DNA of 64,000 nucleotides from Paramesorhizobium leguminum (GTDB lineage: Bacteria > Pseudomonadota > Alphaproteobacteria > Rhizobiales > Rhizobiaceae), in assembly GCF_003217235.1 (NCBI RefSeq), contig NZ_QJTF01000009.1, positions 62,001 to 126,000 on the forward strand, in the 5' to 3' direction. A program made the translations under genes and the position numbers. Each line of letters opens with the position of its first letter. Within the stretch, counting starts at the first letter, position 1. Positions 35,958 to 45,914 of the stretch are shown here, piece by piece. Below the pieces are notes generated by a model. That model was given only the letters and a program-made list of their open reading frames with translations, was not told where the DNA came from and ran no database searches.

Positions 35958-37237
35958 GGACGTGTCTGGCCGTTGCCGCGCACGCGGTATTTGAACGAGG
36001 TGAGCTGCTCCACGCCAACCGGCCCGCGCGCGTGCATCTTTCCCGTCGCGATGCCGATCTCCGCCCCCATGCCGAACTCGCCGCCATCGGCAAACTGCGT
36101 CGAGGCATTATGCAGCAGAATGGCTGAATCGATCTCGTTGAAGAAGCGTTCCACTGCCCTTTCATCCTCCGCGATGATCGCCTCCGTGTGATGTGAGGAA
36201 TAGCGGTCGATATGCCTGATCGCGCCGCCAACGCCATCGACCAGCGCCACGGATATGATCGCATCGAGATATTCGGTTGACCAGTCCTCTTCGCTGGCGG
36301 GTTTGGCATCGGGAAACAGAGCCTGCACCTCCGCGCTACCGCGAATTTCGCAACTTGCCTTATGCAAATCCTCAAGGATCGGCACCAGATGCGTGGAGGC
36401 AACAGCGCGATCCACCAGCAGCGTTTCCGCCGCGCCGCAAATACCGGTACGCCGCATCTTGGCATTGACGGCGATACGCCGCGCCATAGCGAGACCGGCG
36501 GAGCCATCGATATAAAGATGGCAGAGGCCTTCCAGATGCGCGAACACCGGCACACGGGCCTCGCTCTGCACGCGCGCGACAAGGCTCTTGCCCCCGCGCG
36601 GAATGATCACGTCGATATTGCCTTGAAGCCCCTTCAGCATTTCACCGACCGCCGCGCGATCCGTCGTGGGAACGATCTGGATCGCATCTTCCGGCAACCC
36701 CGCCGCCTTCAAGCCTTCGATGAGCGCCGCATGGATAACCGCCGTCGAGTGCGCCGAATCCGAACCGCCGCGCAGGATCACGGCATTGCCGGATTTAAGG
36801 CATAGCGCCCCGGCATCCGCCGTCACATTCGGACGGCTTTCATAGATAACGCCGACGACGCCGAGGGGAGTACGCACACGCTCGATATGCAGGCCGTTCG
36901 GGCGGTCCCATTCCGCGATGATTTCGCCGACCGGGTCTTTAAGCTCCGCAATCGCCCGCACGCCGTCCGCCATGGCTCGAATACGGCTGTTGTCGAGCTT
37001 AAGCCTGTCCAGCATGGCGGATGTCAGTCCGGCTTCCTCCGCATTGGCGATATCGAGCGCATTGGCGGCGAGGATTTCATCCTTGCGCCGGATCAGCGCT
37101 TCCGCCATGGCGATGAGCGCCGCATGCTTGCGCTCCGCCGAGGCGATGGCAAGCGGGCCGGACGCGGCGCGCGCTTGTCGCCCGATCTCCGCCATGAGGC
37201 TTGCGATTTCCGTGTCAGTCCCTGCCTTGGTCAACAT
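35954..37237 (-). CDS. proA: Gamma-glutamyl phosphate reductase
   Basis: A 427-residue aldehyde-dehydrogenase-fold enzyme for the second step of proline synthesis, forming glutamate-5-semialdehyde with NADPH. The catalytic Cys is 267 ([13 protein letters not shown]), and [25 protein letters not shown] and [11 protein letters not shown] are conserved. GGAGGG precedes the ATG at 37237. It overlaps nadD by four bases and follows proB by four, forming a tight proBA-nadD unit. Confidence 0.95.
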   Translation of the reverse strand: MLTKAGTDTEIASLMAEIGRQARAASGPLAIASAERKHAALIAMAEALIRRKDEILAANALDIANAEEAGLTSAMLDRLKLDNSRIRAMADGVRAIAELKDPVGEIIAEWDRPNGLHIERVRTPLGVVGVIYESRPNVTADAGALCLKSGNAVILRGGSDSAHSTAVIHAALIEGLKAAGLPEDAIQIVPTTDRAAVGEMLKGLQGNIDVIIPRGGKSLVARVQSEARVPVFAHLEGLCHLYIDGSAGLAMARRIAVNAKMRRTGICGAAETLLVDRAVASTHLVPILEDLHKASCEIRGSAEVQALFPDAKPASEEDWSTEYLDAIISVALVDGVGGAIRHIDRYSSHHTEAIIAEDERAVERFFNEIDSAILLHNASTQFADGGEFGMGAEIGIATGKMHARGPVGVEQLTSFKYRVRGNGQTRP

Positions 37238-37241
37238 AATC

Positions 37242-38390
37242 CTACCCTCCACGCGCTTCCTCACGCGCAATCGTCCCGCGCACCACCAGATCATTGCGGT
37301 GGATCATTGCCGCGCGCGCATCATAGCCCAGAATGGCTGCGATCTCATTGCTCTTGTGGCCGGCGATTTTCACCGCATCCGCCGCGTCATAGGCGACAAG
37401 GCCGCGCGCCACTTCACGCCCCTCGAGGCTCATGACCGCCACCGTATCGCCGCGCTGGAAATTGCCCTTTACCTGGTGCACGCCCGCAGGCAAAAGTGAC
37501 TTGCCGGAGCGCAGCGCGACCAGCGCGCCGTCGTCCACCACCAACCGGCCCGCCGGTTCGAGATTGCCAGAAATCCATGTCTTCCACGCACTGACCGGAT
37601 GCGTAGCCGGCTTGAACAGCGTCGCGCGCTCGCCCCGGTCGATGGCGGCGAGCGGGTTGAACCGCGTTCCGGACGTGATAATCATCGCCGTTCCCGCCGC
37701 ATTGGCGATCTTGCCGGCGTCGAGCTTGGTCTTCATGCCGCCGCGTGAAAGTTCCGAGGCTGCAGCCCCCGCCATCGCCTCGATGTCAGGCGTGATCGCC
37801 TCCACGACGGGCAAAAATTGCGCGTTGGGATCGAGATGCGGCGGCGCGGTATAGAGCCCGTCGATATCGGAGAGAAGGATCAGCAGGTCGGCGCCCATCA
37901 TCGTCGCCACCCGCGCCGCGAGGCGGTCATTGTCGCCATAACGAATTTCGGATGTCGCCACCGTGTCGTTTTCATTGATGATCGGAACGGCATGGAGCTT
38001 CACCAGCGTCTCGATCGTGGCGCGCGCATTGAGATAGCGGCGGCGCTCTTCCGTGTCCGCAAGCGTCAGCAGGATCTGCCCGGCGCGAATGCCACGGCGC
38101 TCCAGCGTATCGGCATAAGCCCGCGCCAGCGCGATCTGCCCCGTAGCGGCGGCGGCCTGAGATTCTTCCAGCTTCAACGCGCCTTTCGGCATGGCAAGAA
38201 TGGTGCGGCCAAGCGCGATGGCCCCTGAGGAAACCACCAGAACTTCGACGCCCGCCGCCGCGAGCGCCGCAATATCCTCCCCAAGGCTCTCCAGCCATTC
38301 GCGTTTGAGCCCGCTCGCCCGGTCGACCAGCAGCGCCGAGCCTATCTTCACCACGATCCGGCGATATTGCTTCAGCGCTTGTCTAGCCAT
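37242..38390 (-). CDS. proB: Glutamate 5-kinase
   Basis: A 382-residue kinase for the first step of proline synthesis, making gamma-glutamyl phosphate. The amino-acid kinase domain ([58 protein letters not shown]) is followed by a C-terminal PUA domain at about 285-370. It is normally inhibited by proline. It lies nine bases after obgE and four before proA. Confidence 0.95.
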   Translation of the reverse strand: MARQALKQYRRIVVKIGSALLVDRASGLKREWLESLGEDIAALAAAGVEVLVVSSGAIALGRTILAMPKGALKLEESQAAAATGQIALARAYADTLERRGIRAGQILLTLADTEERRRYLNARATIETLVKLHAVPIINENDTVATSEIRYGDNDRLAARVATMMGADLLILLSDIDGLYTAPPHLDPNAQFLPVVEAITPDIEAMAGAAASELSRGGMKTKLDAGKIANAAGTAMIITSGTRFNPLAAIDRGERATLFKPATHPVSAWKTWISGNLEPAGRLVVDDGALVALRSGKSLLPAGVHQVKGNFQRGDTVAVMSLEGREVARGLVAYDAADAVKIAGHKSNEIAAILGYDARAAMIHRNDLVVRGTIAREEARGG

Positions 38391-38399
38391 GATTGCCGT

Positions 38400-39458
<1,059 letters not shown>

Positions 39459-39468
39459 TTACTTGGAA

Positions 39469-39548
39469 TAAGGCAGTAGGGCAATAAGGCAGTAGGGCAG
39501 TATGTTTTATCGCCACATACTGCCTACGCACCTACTGCCTTACTGCCC
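39469..39548. repeat. Facing tandem arrays, family F (GGGCAGTA)
   Basis: Units of AAGGCAGTAGGGC on the left face CTACTGCCTTACTGCCC on the right, around TATGTTTTATCGCCACATA. Together they form a long inverted repeat between the GNAT gene and obgE. The same 8-mer stands at 15977-16012. Confidence 0.8.
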
Positions 39549-40145
39549 TCACTTATGCCAGCTCCGGAGCCCCACCCAGGTCCGCCGGTCGAGCGTATAG
39601 CGTTCCGTCGGCACATTGCCGGCGGCAAGCGAGTCCATCATGCCCGTGCCGGCATATTGGAAGCCGCTTTTGTGGATGACCCGGCGCGAGCCGGCGTTCG
39701 ACACCCGGCAGGAAACGTGCAGCCGCTCGATATCGGTGGCGCGGAAGGCCAGATCGATCAGGGCATGCGCCGCCTCCGTGGCATAGCCCCTCCCCCAGAA
39801 AGGCTGGCCCAGCCAATAGCCGATCTCCAATCCCTCGCCATGCTTGTAGGAATGGATGCCGCAGCAGCCCATGAAAATGCCGGTCTCCGCCTGCGTGATG
39901 GCATAGACGCATTTGCCGATATCGCCCGTTTTGGCGCGATTGACGAAATCCACCGCATGGGCTCGCGTATAAGGATGCGGCATGCGCGAAAGCATTTCCG
40001 CCACGCGGGCATTGTCGGCGAGATCGGCAATTGCATCCACATCCTCCTCATGCGGGGGCCGCAGGACCAGCCGCTCCGTGACAAGGACGGGACAATCGAT
40101 CCGCCTCGAGCTTTCTTCATCGTCTTCGAGTATTTCGGCAACCAT
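39549..40145 (-). CDS. GNAT family N-acetyltransferase (RimJ/RimL-like)
   Basis: A 198-residue acetyltransferase. VTERLVLRPPHEEDVDAIADL is the usual opening. The acetyl-CoA loop is in IGYWLGQPFWGRGYATEAA (Q/RxxGxG/A), with LHVSCRVSNAGSRRVIHKSGF following. RimJ/RimL relatives acetylate N-termini or small amines; the substrate here is unknown. It is conserved between rpmA and obgE in rhizobia. A strong hairpin separates it from rpmA. Confidence 0.88.
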   Translation of the reverse strand: MVAEILEDDEESSRRIDCPVLVTERLVLRPPHEEDVDAIADLADNARVAEMLSRMPHPYTRAHAVDFVNRAKTGDIGKCVYAITQAETGIFMGCCGIHSYKHGEGLEIGYWLGQPFWGRGYATEAAHALIDLAFRATDIERLHVSCRVSNAGSRRVIHKSGFQYAGTGMMDSLAAGNVPTERYTLDRRTWVGLRSWHK

Positions 40146-40165
40146 TTTTCATTCCTCCAGATGCG

Positions 40166-40202
40166 AAAAAGGGGAGATGGTGGTGCCCCATCTCCCCTTT
40201 TT
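40166..40202. terminator. Bidirectional intrinsic terminator after rpmA
   Basis: AAAAAGGGGAGATGG, a TGGTGCC loop, then CCATCTCCCCTTTTT. It has a 10-bp GC-rich stem with A and T runs on both sides, so it works on either strand. It ends the rplU-rpmA transcript. Confidence 0.85.
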
Positions 40203-40273
40203 GATCTCTCGGCTTTGGATGCCAGACACCGGGTCCGATGGGACGCCGGTGCTTGTATTGAAGCGCTACCGGC

Positions 40274-40543
<270 letters not shown>

Positions 40544-40575
40544 CGGTGTTCTCCTTTAAACTTTTCTAGCATGCC

Positions 40576-40600
40576 CCCGAAAAGTTGCAGACTTTTCGGG
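40576..40600. terminator. Hairpin between rplU and rpmA
   Basis: CCCGAAAAGT-TGCAG-ACTTTTCGGG, a perfect 10-bp stem. There is no T-run on the transcribed strand, so it is more likely an attenuator or mRNA-stabilising hairpin than a full terminator. Confidence 0.5.
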
Positions 40601-40627
40601 CAAGGATCATGCGGCCAAAATCAAGAC

Positions 40628-41038
40628 TTACTCGGCCGATGCGGCCGGCTCGGCCTTGGCTGCGGCCTTCTTCGGCGCTGCCTTGGCCTTGGGGGCGGTC
40701 TCGGCCTTCTTCGACGGCTTGGCGCCGCCGGTGAGGATTTCCGAGATGCGGATCGTCGTCAGTTCCTGGCGATGACCGCGGGTACGCTTCGAATTCTGCC
40801 GGCGGCGCTTCTTGAAGGCGATGACCTTTTTGGCGCGGCCCTGCTCGACGACTTCCGCCGTCACTAGAGCGCCTTCGACGACCGGCGCACCGATCGTGGC
40901 GGATGCGCCTTCGCCGACCATGAGCACTTCGGCGAATTCAACGATGGCACCGGCTTCGCCGGAAACTTTCTCGACCTTCAGAAGGTCGTTGGCGGCAACG
41001 CGATACTGCTTGCCACCCGTCTTGATGACTGCGAACAT
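40628..41038 (-). CDS. rplU: 50S ribosomal protein L21
   Basis: A 136-residue bL21. [25 protein letters not shown] is the standard opening and [22 protein letters not shown] is the rRNA-binding loop. It carries an Ala/Lys/Pro-rich tail (from about 107), common in rhizobia. The frame is open to 41194, but the ATG at 41038 with GAAAGGA upstream is correct. It is the first gene of rplU-rpmA. Confidence 0.97.
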   Translation of the reverse strand: MFAVIKTGGKQYRVAANDLLKVEKVSGEAGAIVEFAEVLMVGEGASATIGAPVVEGALVTAEVVEQGRAKKVIAFKKRRRQNSKRTRGHRQELTTIRISEILTGGAKPSKKAETAPKAKAAPKKAAAKAEPAASAE

Positions 41039-41209
41039 TTTTTGTCCTTTCGGGTCGTTCGGTCCAGCTCTCATGCGTGAAAACGCACGGGCCGTCTTTT
41101 TGTCAGTCGTGACAGATTTATTCGAAAAGGCCGCCGAATTTCCTGTATGGTAATCAGGCAGCCAGCTTAAAACGATCGACGCGGATTCCTTCACGCCTAA
41201 AGTCGCGCG

Positions 41210-41239
41210 CTTATAAAAGCGAAACAGGCGTCAAGTCAA
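41210..41239 (-). promoter_or_regulatory. Predicted rplU promoter
   Basis: On the minus strand TTGACT (41234-41239) and TATAAG (41210-41215) are 18 bp apart. This gives a leader of about 165 bases before rplU. The remainder of the 41039-41380 gap shows no gene. Confidence 0.55.
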
Positions 41240-41271
41240 GAAATTTCCCCAAACATTCCGCCAATTTGCTC

Positions 41272-41300
41272 TTGTATATTGGGCCCCCACCCGCTATCTA
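41272..41300 (+). promoter_or_regulatory. Predicted tRNA-Ser promoter
   Basis: TTGTAT (41272-41277) and TATCTA (41295-41300) are 17 bp apart, about 75 bases before the tRNA gene and divergent from rplU. Confidence 0.45.
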
Positions 41301-41380
41301 GCCCACCGCGCACTCAGCTCGCGTGGAATTTATCCTGCACGGATGGAAGAAAGCTATTTTCGACTGTCCGCTGATAACGC

Positions 41381-41470
41381 GGAGAGGTGGCTGAGTGGTT
41401 GAAAGCACCGCACTCGAAATGCGGCATGGGGGCAACTCCATCGGGGGTTCGAATCCCTCCCTCTCCGCCA
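41381..41470 (+). tRNA. tRNA-Ser (CGA anticodon), copy 1
   Basis: A 90-base tRNA. The acceptor GGAGAGG pairs with CCTCTCC, the anticodon loop has CGA at 41415-41417, a long variable arm (GCATGGGGGCAACTCCATC) marks it as serine, the T arm is GGGGGTTCGAATCCCTC, and CCA is encoded. It decodes UCG. An exact copy lies at 53240-53329. It is the likely integration target of the island that follows. Confidence 0.97.
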
Positions 41471-41592
41471 GTTTATCAATAAATTCAATGAGATATTCAG
41501 GATCGGCGGGGCGCCTCGTCCAGGTTCCGCTGAGATTTCACGCAATCATGTAATATGGGGCCACACTTGCGGCACTTCCGAACCATTTTATT

Positions 41593-41973
41593 CTAATCGT
41601 CGGACTTTGCTGTCGACTTTCCGACCGCGATACCTGCGACAATCAAAAAAGCGCTTCCCAGAACCTTCAGTATATCGGCAAGCCATTCTCTTTCTGAAAG
41701 ACACGAGCCAATTAGGACGATTAGAAAAATGAGCGCCAAGATAGCGACCGACAGCGTCAACGCGGCTGCATGCCCTTTATCGTCGGTGCCATACGAAAAG
41801 CCCCATCGTTGAAAATGGAAAACCTGATTTGGCGCATGCCCGTCAGTATAGGAAGGGTCCTTGCGTGTTTCGCGATCTGGTTGATCTGACGTCGGCACCG
41901 GCGGAGAAGGAACCCTCCATTCCGCCGGGGATTTAGCGTTCTCAAGCTGCGCGGAGTTTGTTTCTGAAAACAT
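41593..41973 (-). CDS. Small two-helix membrane protein, candidate toxin of Panacea pair
   Basis: A 126-residue protein I do not recognise. The first 65 residues are hydrophilic, Pro-rich and probably disordered. Two hydrophobic helices follow, at about 68-91 (ALTLSVAILALIFLIVLIG) and 97-117 (LADILKVLGSAFLIVAGIAVG), then a short charged tail. The start (ATG 41973 or GTG 41976) lies inside the end of the Panacea gene, overlapping by about 32 bases with no ribosome site, so translation must be coupled. Panacea antitoxins are known to pair with varied toxins, including membrane-acting ones. A toxin role is inferred from that context only. Confidence 0.7.
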   Translation of the reverse strand: MFSETNSAQLENAKSPAEWRVPSPPVPTSDQPDRETRKDPSYTDGHAPNQVFHFQRWGFSYGTDDKGHAAALTLSVAILALIFLIVLIGSCLSEREWLADILKVLGSAFLIVAGIAVGKSTAKSDD

Positions 41974-42481
41974 CACGAATCAATGTATTAGGAATACGAG
42001 GCTTTGCATCCAGTGATCCGTAATTTTCTTTTACTATTGTCCATGGTTCCCCAGGCGCATGTGTTGAGTTAGATAGCTGTATGCCCGTCATACCCTTATG
42101 CGTTTCCCACACGTTTCTGAGAAAAGCCAATACGTCGTTATCAGGTGGCTCCGGTATTTCGAAGCGGACATTGAATGGTCCATCTCCCGTCTTTACGAGA
42201 ATACGCGCCTTCTTACCGCGAATGGGTTCCCGTCCAAATTCTTTGAAACTCCCATAGACGTCGCCGACGACCGGCCCCCACGGCCATGCTTCAACATCAT
42301 CTCCAAAAAGCGGGCTGCCGGTATGAGCGAGCCACCAGGCATGAGCGTAGAACACGAGCTTCTGAAGCTTCATCTGATCGATGAGCGGAAAATTTGAATT
42401 ATCGCTCGCTTGAATATCAAGAAAGGCGTTAGCCACTGCCGCCGCAGTGGTCCGAGCGCCTTCCGCTGCGATATCTACCAC
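41942..42481 (-). CDS. Panacea-domain protein (SocA/DUF4065-type antitoxin)
   Basis: A 179-residue protein with the Panacea domain. AAAVANAFLDIQ is followed by the hallmark PLIDQMKLQKLVFYAHAWWLAHTGSPLFGDDVEAWPWGPVVGDVY, and later EPWTIVKENYGSLDAKPRIPNTLI. This domain occurs in antitoxins such as Caulobacter SocA and in PanTA systems. GTG at 42481 is chosen because GGGAGG lies seven bases before it. The frame continues to 42601, but that head is not family-like. The gene for a small membrane protein overlaps its 3' end. Confidence 0.85.
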   Translation of the reverse strand: MVDIAAEGARTTAAAVANAFLDIQASDNSNFPLIDQMKLQKLVFYAHAWWLAHTGSPLFGDDVEAWPWGPVVGDVYGSFKEFGREPIRGKKARILVKTGDGPFNVRFEIPEPPDNDVLAFLRNVWETHKGMTGIQLSNSTHAPGEPWTIVKENYGSLDAKPRIPNTLIRDVFRNKLRAA

Positions 42482-42647
42482 GTCAGGGCCTCCCTTCTGC
42501 GAATCACAAAGATAGCGCCGAAACAGATGTTCCCGCGCTGATGTTAGCAGAATATATGTTGATTCCTGCCCATTTGCCAGAGCAAAGGGGTTGACTCTCA
42601 TAGAATCAAACTGTGGAAAGCTGCTCGCGTCGCGCCGAAATAATTCT

Positions 42648-42807
42648 TGGCACCCCTTAGGGGCGTCCTACGCGTGATCGACAACAATCGTTGGAGATCA
42701 CATGGCGACGATCCGGAAACTCAGGGGGACGCTGGCAAGCGCAGGTTCGCAGGCGGCATGAAGCCGCGCTGCAAGAGCTTCGACATAAAACTCGAAGCCG
42801 AGAAGGC
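42648..42807 (+). pseudogene. Remnant of integrase gene 5' end
   Basis: From about 42648 to 42807 the sequence is closely similar to 43620-43785, i.e. to the 55 bp upstream of the intact integrase and its first 35 codons. Both share CCTACGCGTGATCGACAA and GTTGGAGATCACATGGCGAC. In the remnant one extra G (GGGGGA for GGGGA) shifts the frame, a short deletion follows, and homology stops after GCCGAGAAG. It marks a second, lost insertion of a related element. Confidence 0.8.
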
Positions 42808-42835
42808 ACTGCCGCACCAAACCATATCGGGCCGC

Positions 42836-43516
42836 CTACTCATCTTCAGATAACAAGGCATCTCGCTCCTCAATCAGCCGTCGATAGCGTCCCCGGAACT
42901 CCTCTTCCTCGTTTCCCAATAAAGGTGAACGGTCTATGGAGAACGTTCGCCCGCGAATGACATCGAGAATGCGCATTTCATCCGGGGGAACATCATTAAA
43001 AGCTTGCGTCAGAACCCACAGCCCAAGTCGGGCGCTCTCGTTTGTAATGGCCGGCTCTGGGAAGAAATAGGGATAAATATAGTGCTCGACCCCGTTTGCA
43101 TCCCGGACGGAAAGAACGCTATCGACCTTAACTCTAGCTTGAAGGTCGGTGAAATCTAAATGAGATCGCAGATGCCGACCCTGCCTAAATGGTTCGTTTG
43201 TCCAACGCCGCCGTTCCGTCCACCATCTTAGAAAGCCGTCCCGCAGTTGAGGATAAAGACTGGAGCGTCGACCGTTTGCCCCGATACGATCCCGAACAGT
43301 GGTATGAAGATCGGCAGTGCCAAATACATGAGAGCGAACGTCTGCCCAAAAAGGGGAATAGAAATCGCCTCCGCCTTCATCCCTTTCGCCTGTTTCTCTT
43401 GCTATTTGCTTATTTCTTTCTTCCCGAATATCCCTTCGTAGTGCAGAACGTCTCTTCCTCCCGTCCAGAAACATCAGTTTCAGAAGTTTACGAAGTTGAA
43501 TATTTTCAATCGACAC
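42836..43516 (-). CDS. Hypothetical protein of the island
   Basis: A 226-residue protein that I cannot assign. It is rich in Arg, Glu and Trp. A basic head (LDGRKRRSALRRDIREERNK) leads to FYSPFWADVRSHVFGTADLH, FLRWWTERRRWTNEPFR, a VDFTD-like stretch, HYIYPYFFPEPAIT, and a C-terminal charged helix. No membrane segment or signal peptide is seen. GTG at 43516 has GAGAGG five bases upstream. It lies between the integrase remnant and the intact integrase, on the opposite strand, and upstream of the Panacea gene. It may be cargo of the inner element. Confidence 0.6.
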   Translation of the reverse strand: MSIENIQLRKLLKLMFLDGRKRRSALRRDIREERNKQIARETGERDEGGGDFYSPFWADVRSHVFGTADLHTTVRDRIGANGRRSSLYPQLRDGFLRWWTERRRWTNEPFRQGRHLRSHLDFTDLQARVKVDSVLSVRDANGVEHYIYPYFFPEPAITNESARLGLWVLTQAFNDVPPDEMRILDVIRGRTFSIDRSPLLGNEEEEFRGRYRRLIEERDALLSEDE

Positions 43517-43674
43517 ACCAGCCTCTCCACCCGACTAAACTCATCCGCGAATCGCCCCATAATTTCAATCATCACTCATAAAGAGGCGCCGATGCAAATA
43601 TCTTCCAAGGGATAATCCTTGGCTCCCTTTTCGGGGCATCCTACGCGTGATCGACAATAACCGTTGGAGATCAC

Positions 43675-44667
43675 ATGGCGACGATCCGGAAGCTCAGGGG
43701 ACGCTGGCAAGCACAGGTTCGCCGACGCGGCATGAAGCCCCGCTGCAAGTCCTTCGATATCAAGCAGGAAGCCGAGAAGTGGGCGCGCGATCTGGAAGCC
43801 CAGGTCGATAAGTTCGGTGCCGCTCCGGATACGAAGATTCTCGAAACCACGACGCTCGGTGACTTGCTGGAGCGCTACCAGCGCGAGGTGTCGCCGATGA
43901 AGCGCGGTGCCGTGCAGGAAAAACAGCGGATCGACGTTCTGCGGCGTCACGAGCTTGCCTACCGGACGATGATCGGGTTGAGCCAGCAGGACATCGCCTC
44001 CTTTCGCGACGAACGGCTCCAGAGCGTAGCTCCATCTACGGTCGTTCGTGAGCTTGCGATTCTCAGCCACGTCATTGAGGTAAGCATCCGCGACTGGGGC
44101 CTGCCGCTGAGCCGCAACGTTGTGAAACTGGTTCGCCGCCCGGTCATCCGGAACGAACGAAGTCGACGCCTCACCGGGAACGAGGAGCAGCGTCTGCTCG
44201 ACGGCTGCGATGCAGGTCAGATTCCGTTTCTCAAGACGCTCGTTATTCTCGCCATCCAGACCGGGATGCGCCGATCAGAAATCCTGGGTTTGAAGTGGTC
44301 CGATATCTCGCACAATCGCCGGGTAATCGCATTGGCGCTCACCAAAAACGGGTCCGGTCGCGAAGTGCCATTGTCTCAGCGCGCTTTCGACGCGTTGATG
44401 GATTGGAAGTCGCGAACTGACGTAGATGCATCTACCGTCTTCCCCATGACCGCTGGCGCGCTGGAGCAGGCATGGCGTCGGCTTCTCATCCGTGCGGGCA
44501 TCACCGGGTTGAGATTCCATGATCTGCGCCACGAGGGCGTTAGCCGGCTATTCGAGCGTGGGCTGAACATGATCGAGGTCAGCAGCATCTCCGGTCATAA
44601 GGAGCTTCGCATGTTGAAGCGCTACACCCATCTCTCCGCCGATGATCTGGTCGCCCGCCTCGGGTAA
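43675..44667 (+). CDS. int: Tyrosine recombinase/integrase
   Basis: A 330-residue phage-type integrase. The N-terminal arm-binding part is RKLRGRWQAQVRRRGMKP, and the core-binding part lies at about 60-155. Catalytic residues are Arg199 (TGMRRSEILGL), His282-x-x-Arg285 (HDLRHEG), His308 (GHKELRM) and Tyr317 (RYTHL), all intact. Its length and motifs suit an integrase that uses a tRNA 3' end as target. The flanking tRNA-Ser copies are the likely attL and attR. The ATG at 43675 follows TTGGAGATCAC. Confidence 0.92.
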   Translation: MATIRKLRGRWQAQVRRRGMKPRCKSFDIKQEAEKWARDLEAQVDKFGAAPDTKILETTTLGDLLERYQREVSPMKRGAVQEKQRIDVLRRHELAYRTMIGLSQQDIASFRDERLQSVAPSTVVRELAILSHVIEVSIRDWGLPLSRNVVKLVRRPVIRNERSRRLTGNEEQRLLDGCDAGQIPFLKTLVILAIQTGMRRSEILGLKWSDISHNRRVIALALTKNGSGREVPLSQRAFDALMDWKSRTDVDASTVFPMTAGALEQAWRRLLIRAGITGLRFHDLRHEGVSRLFERGLNMIEVSSISGHKELRMLKRYTHLSADDLVARLG

Positions 44668-44707
44668 TCAATCAACGCACCCAAACCTTTACGTCCGACC
44701 TGCGTAA

Positions 44708-44747
44708 CCTTGACAAAGGCCCTGCCTGAGCCTTGCCTTTGTCAAGG
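44708..44747. repeat. Perfect 13-bp inverted repeat after the integrase
   Basis: CCTTGACAAAGGC at 44708-44720 and GCCTTTGTCAAGG at 44735-44747, with a 14-base loop, 41 bp past the integrase stop. No T-run follows. It could be a terminator-like hairpin or a protein-binding dyad. Confidence 0.7.
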
Positions 44748-45914
44748 CTGAGCGCAAAACCGCACCCGAATATGTATCTTTGGTTGCAGGTAAACCTGCC
44801 TTGAAGGTCGAAATTCCTTCCGAAAATCGGTTCAACCTTGCGGCTTCTTTCCCTGAAGTTTACAAATTCGGCTCCAAATAGCTTTTTTGCCTTTTTGTAA
44901 AGGCGCTGCGGACGGGCATAGGTTGTAACAACGCACACTCTCAGCGCTGTGTCGTCTTTGCGGGAGCCTCAAAAAGCATCTCCGGTTCATATCGGTGACG
45001 AAAGCCATGGCTTAAAACCGGGGACACCTTGATCCCCAGCGCCGAAAACATATCCGTCTTGGATACGTCCGGCCTTAGCGGTTGATCGATCTACGTCCGG
45101 TAGCGCGTGTGTGTTCCTGGTGGATGACCTCAGTGTCAGCATGGTGATGATCGATGTGGATAGCATGGCACGGAAGACGGATAGGACGCCAGGAGCGCCG
45201 TTCTTTCGTTCGCCTCCATCCGGTGCCGCCCAACCTCCTGAGTATCTGGAACCTGAGGATGACGGTGCAGCGCTCCCCGCGCAGCAACATCGAAGTCCTA
45301 GAGCGGGTCAAATTGCTTTAAGGGGATGGGTTCAGTGCCCCCGACTGGTGTGCGGTCCTATCCTCCCATGCCGGAAATTGACAGGGAAGATCACCGGTGA
45401 GCATGGCATGTTTTGACGCATCAAACAGCATTTCGCATCACGGATCGCGCCTATGCGAATCCTCGACCGAAAGAGATCCGCTTCGCCAAGCCACTGGCTT
45501 ATTCTCTCGCTCCGACGTTGCGCTGTCTGCAGGCGTCGTTCCATCGCCGAATGCGGCGATGGACCGGAACGGTCCTCATCCGACCGGAGACAGGTTCCGG
45601 GAGCGAAGCGACCGGGCCGGGACCCTCTCTTACCGGTATGGGATACTTCCCGCCCGGAGGCATAACGAGGCACCGGGACATTCAACGGATAACCGGAGGA
45701 TATCAGCGTAACCACTCCCAGCGTTCGTGCTATTTTATGATTTAACTAAAAAGATAGTAATAAATACATATTTACGAACGCTGGATCTGGTTACGCTTCC
45801 GGCGCACATGTTTCGGACATTACTTTTTCGGCCCCTTCAAAAAATTCCGACTTTTTATGCAGCCGCTCCGTGTCACCGCTATAACTCTCGACAAGAGTAA
45901 CGGAGATTCCAAAG
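44748..45914. other. 1.2-kb stretch without a convincing gene
   Basis: Short frames exist on both strands (the longest about 127 codons), but none has a family-like sequence, a good ribosome site or consistent codon use. An imperfect inverted repeat (CGTAACCA and CCAGCGTTCGT at 45707-45729, against 45776-45797) flanks a 45-bp AT-rich block containing TATTTTATGATTTAAC. This is probably decayed mobile DNA or a regulatory/recombination region upstream of the 45915 gene. Confidence 0.5.

Noticed and set aside
44672-44938. 88-codon minus-strand frame after the integrase
   Set aside because: It contains the perfect inverted repeat, has no good start context, and shows no recognisable domain.
45332-45745. 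Short overlapping frames (about 104-127 codons) on both strands in the island gap
   Set aside because: Several frames overlap without family-like sequence or ribosome sites, so I left the stretch as non-coding.
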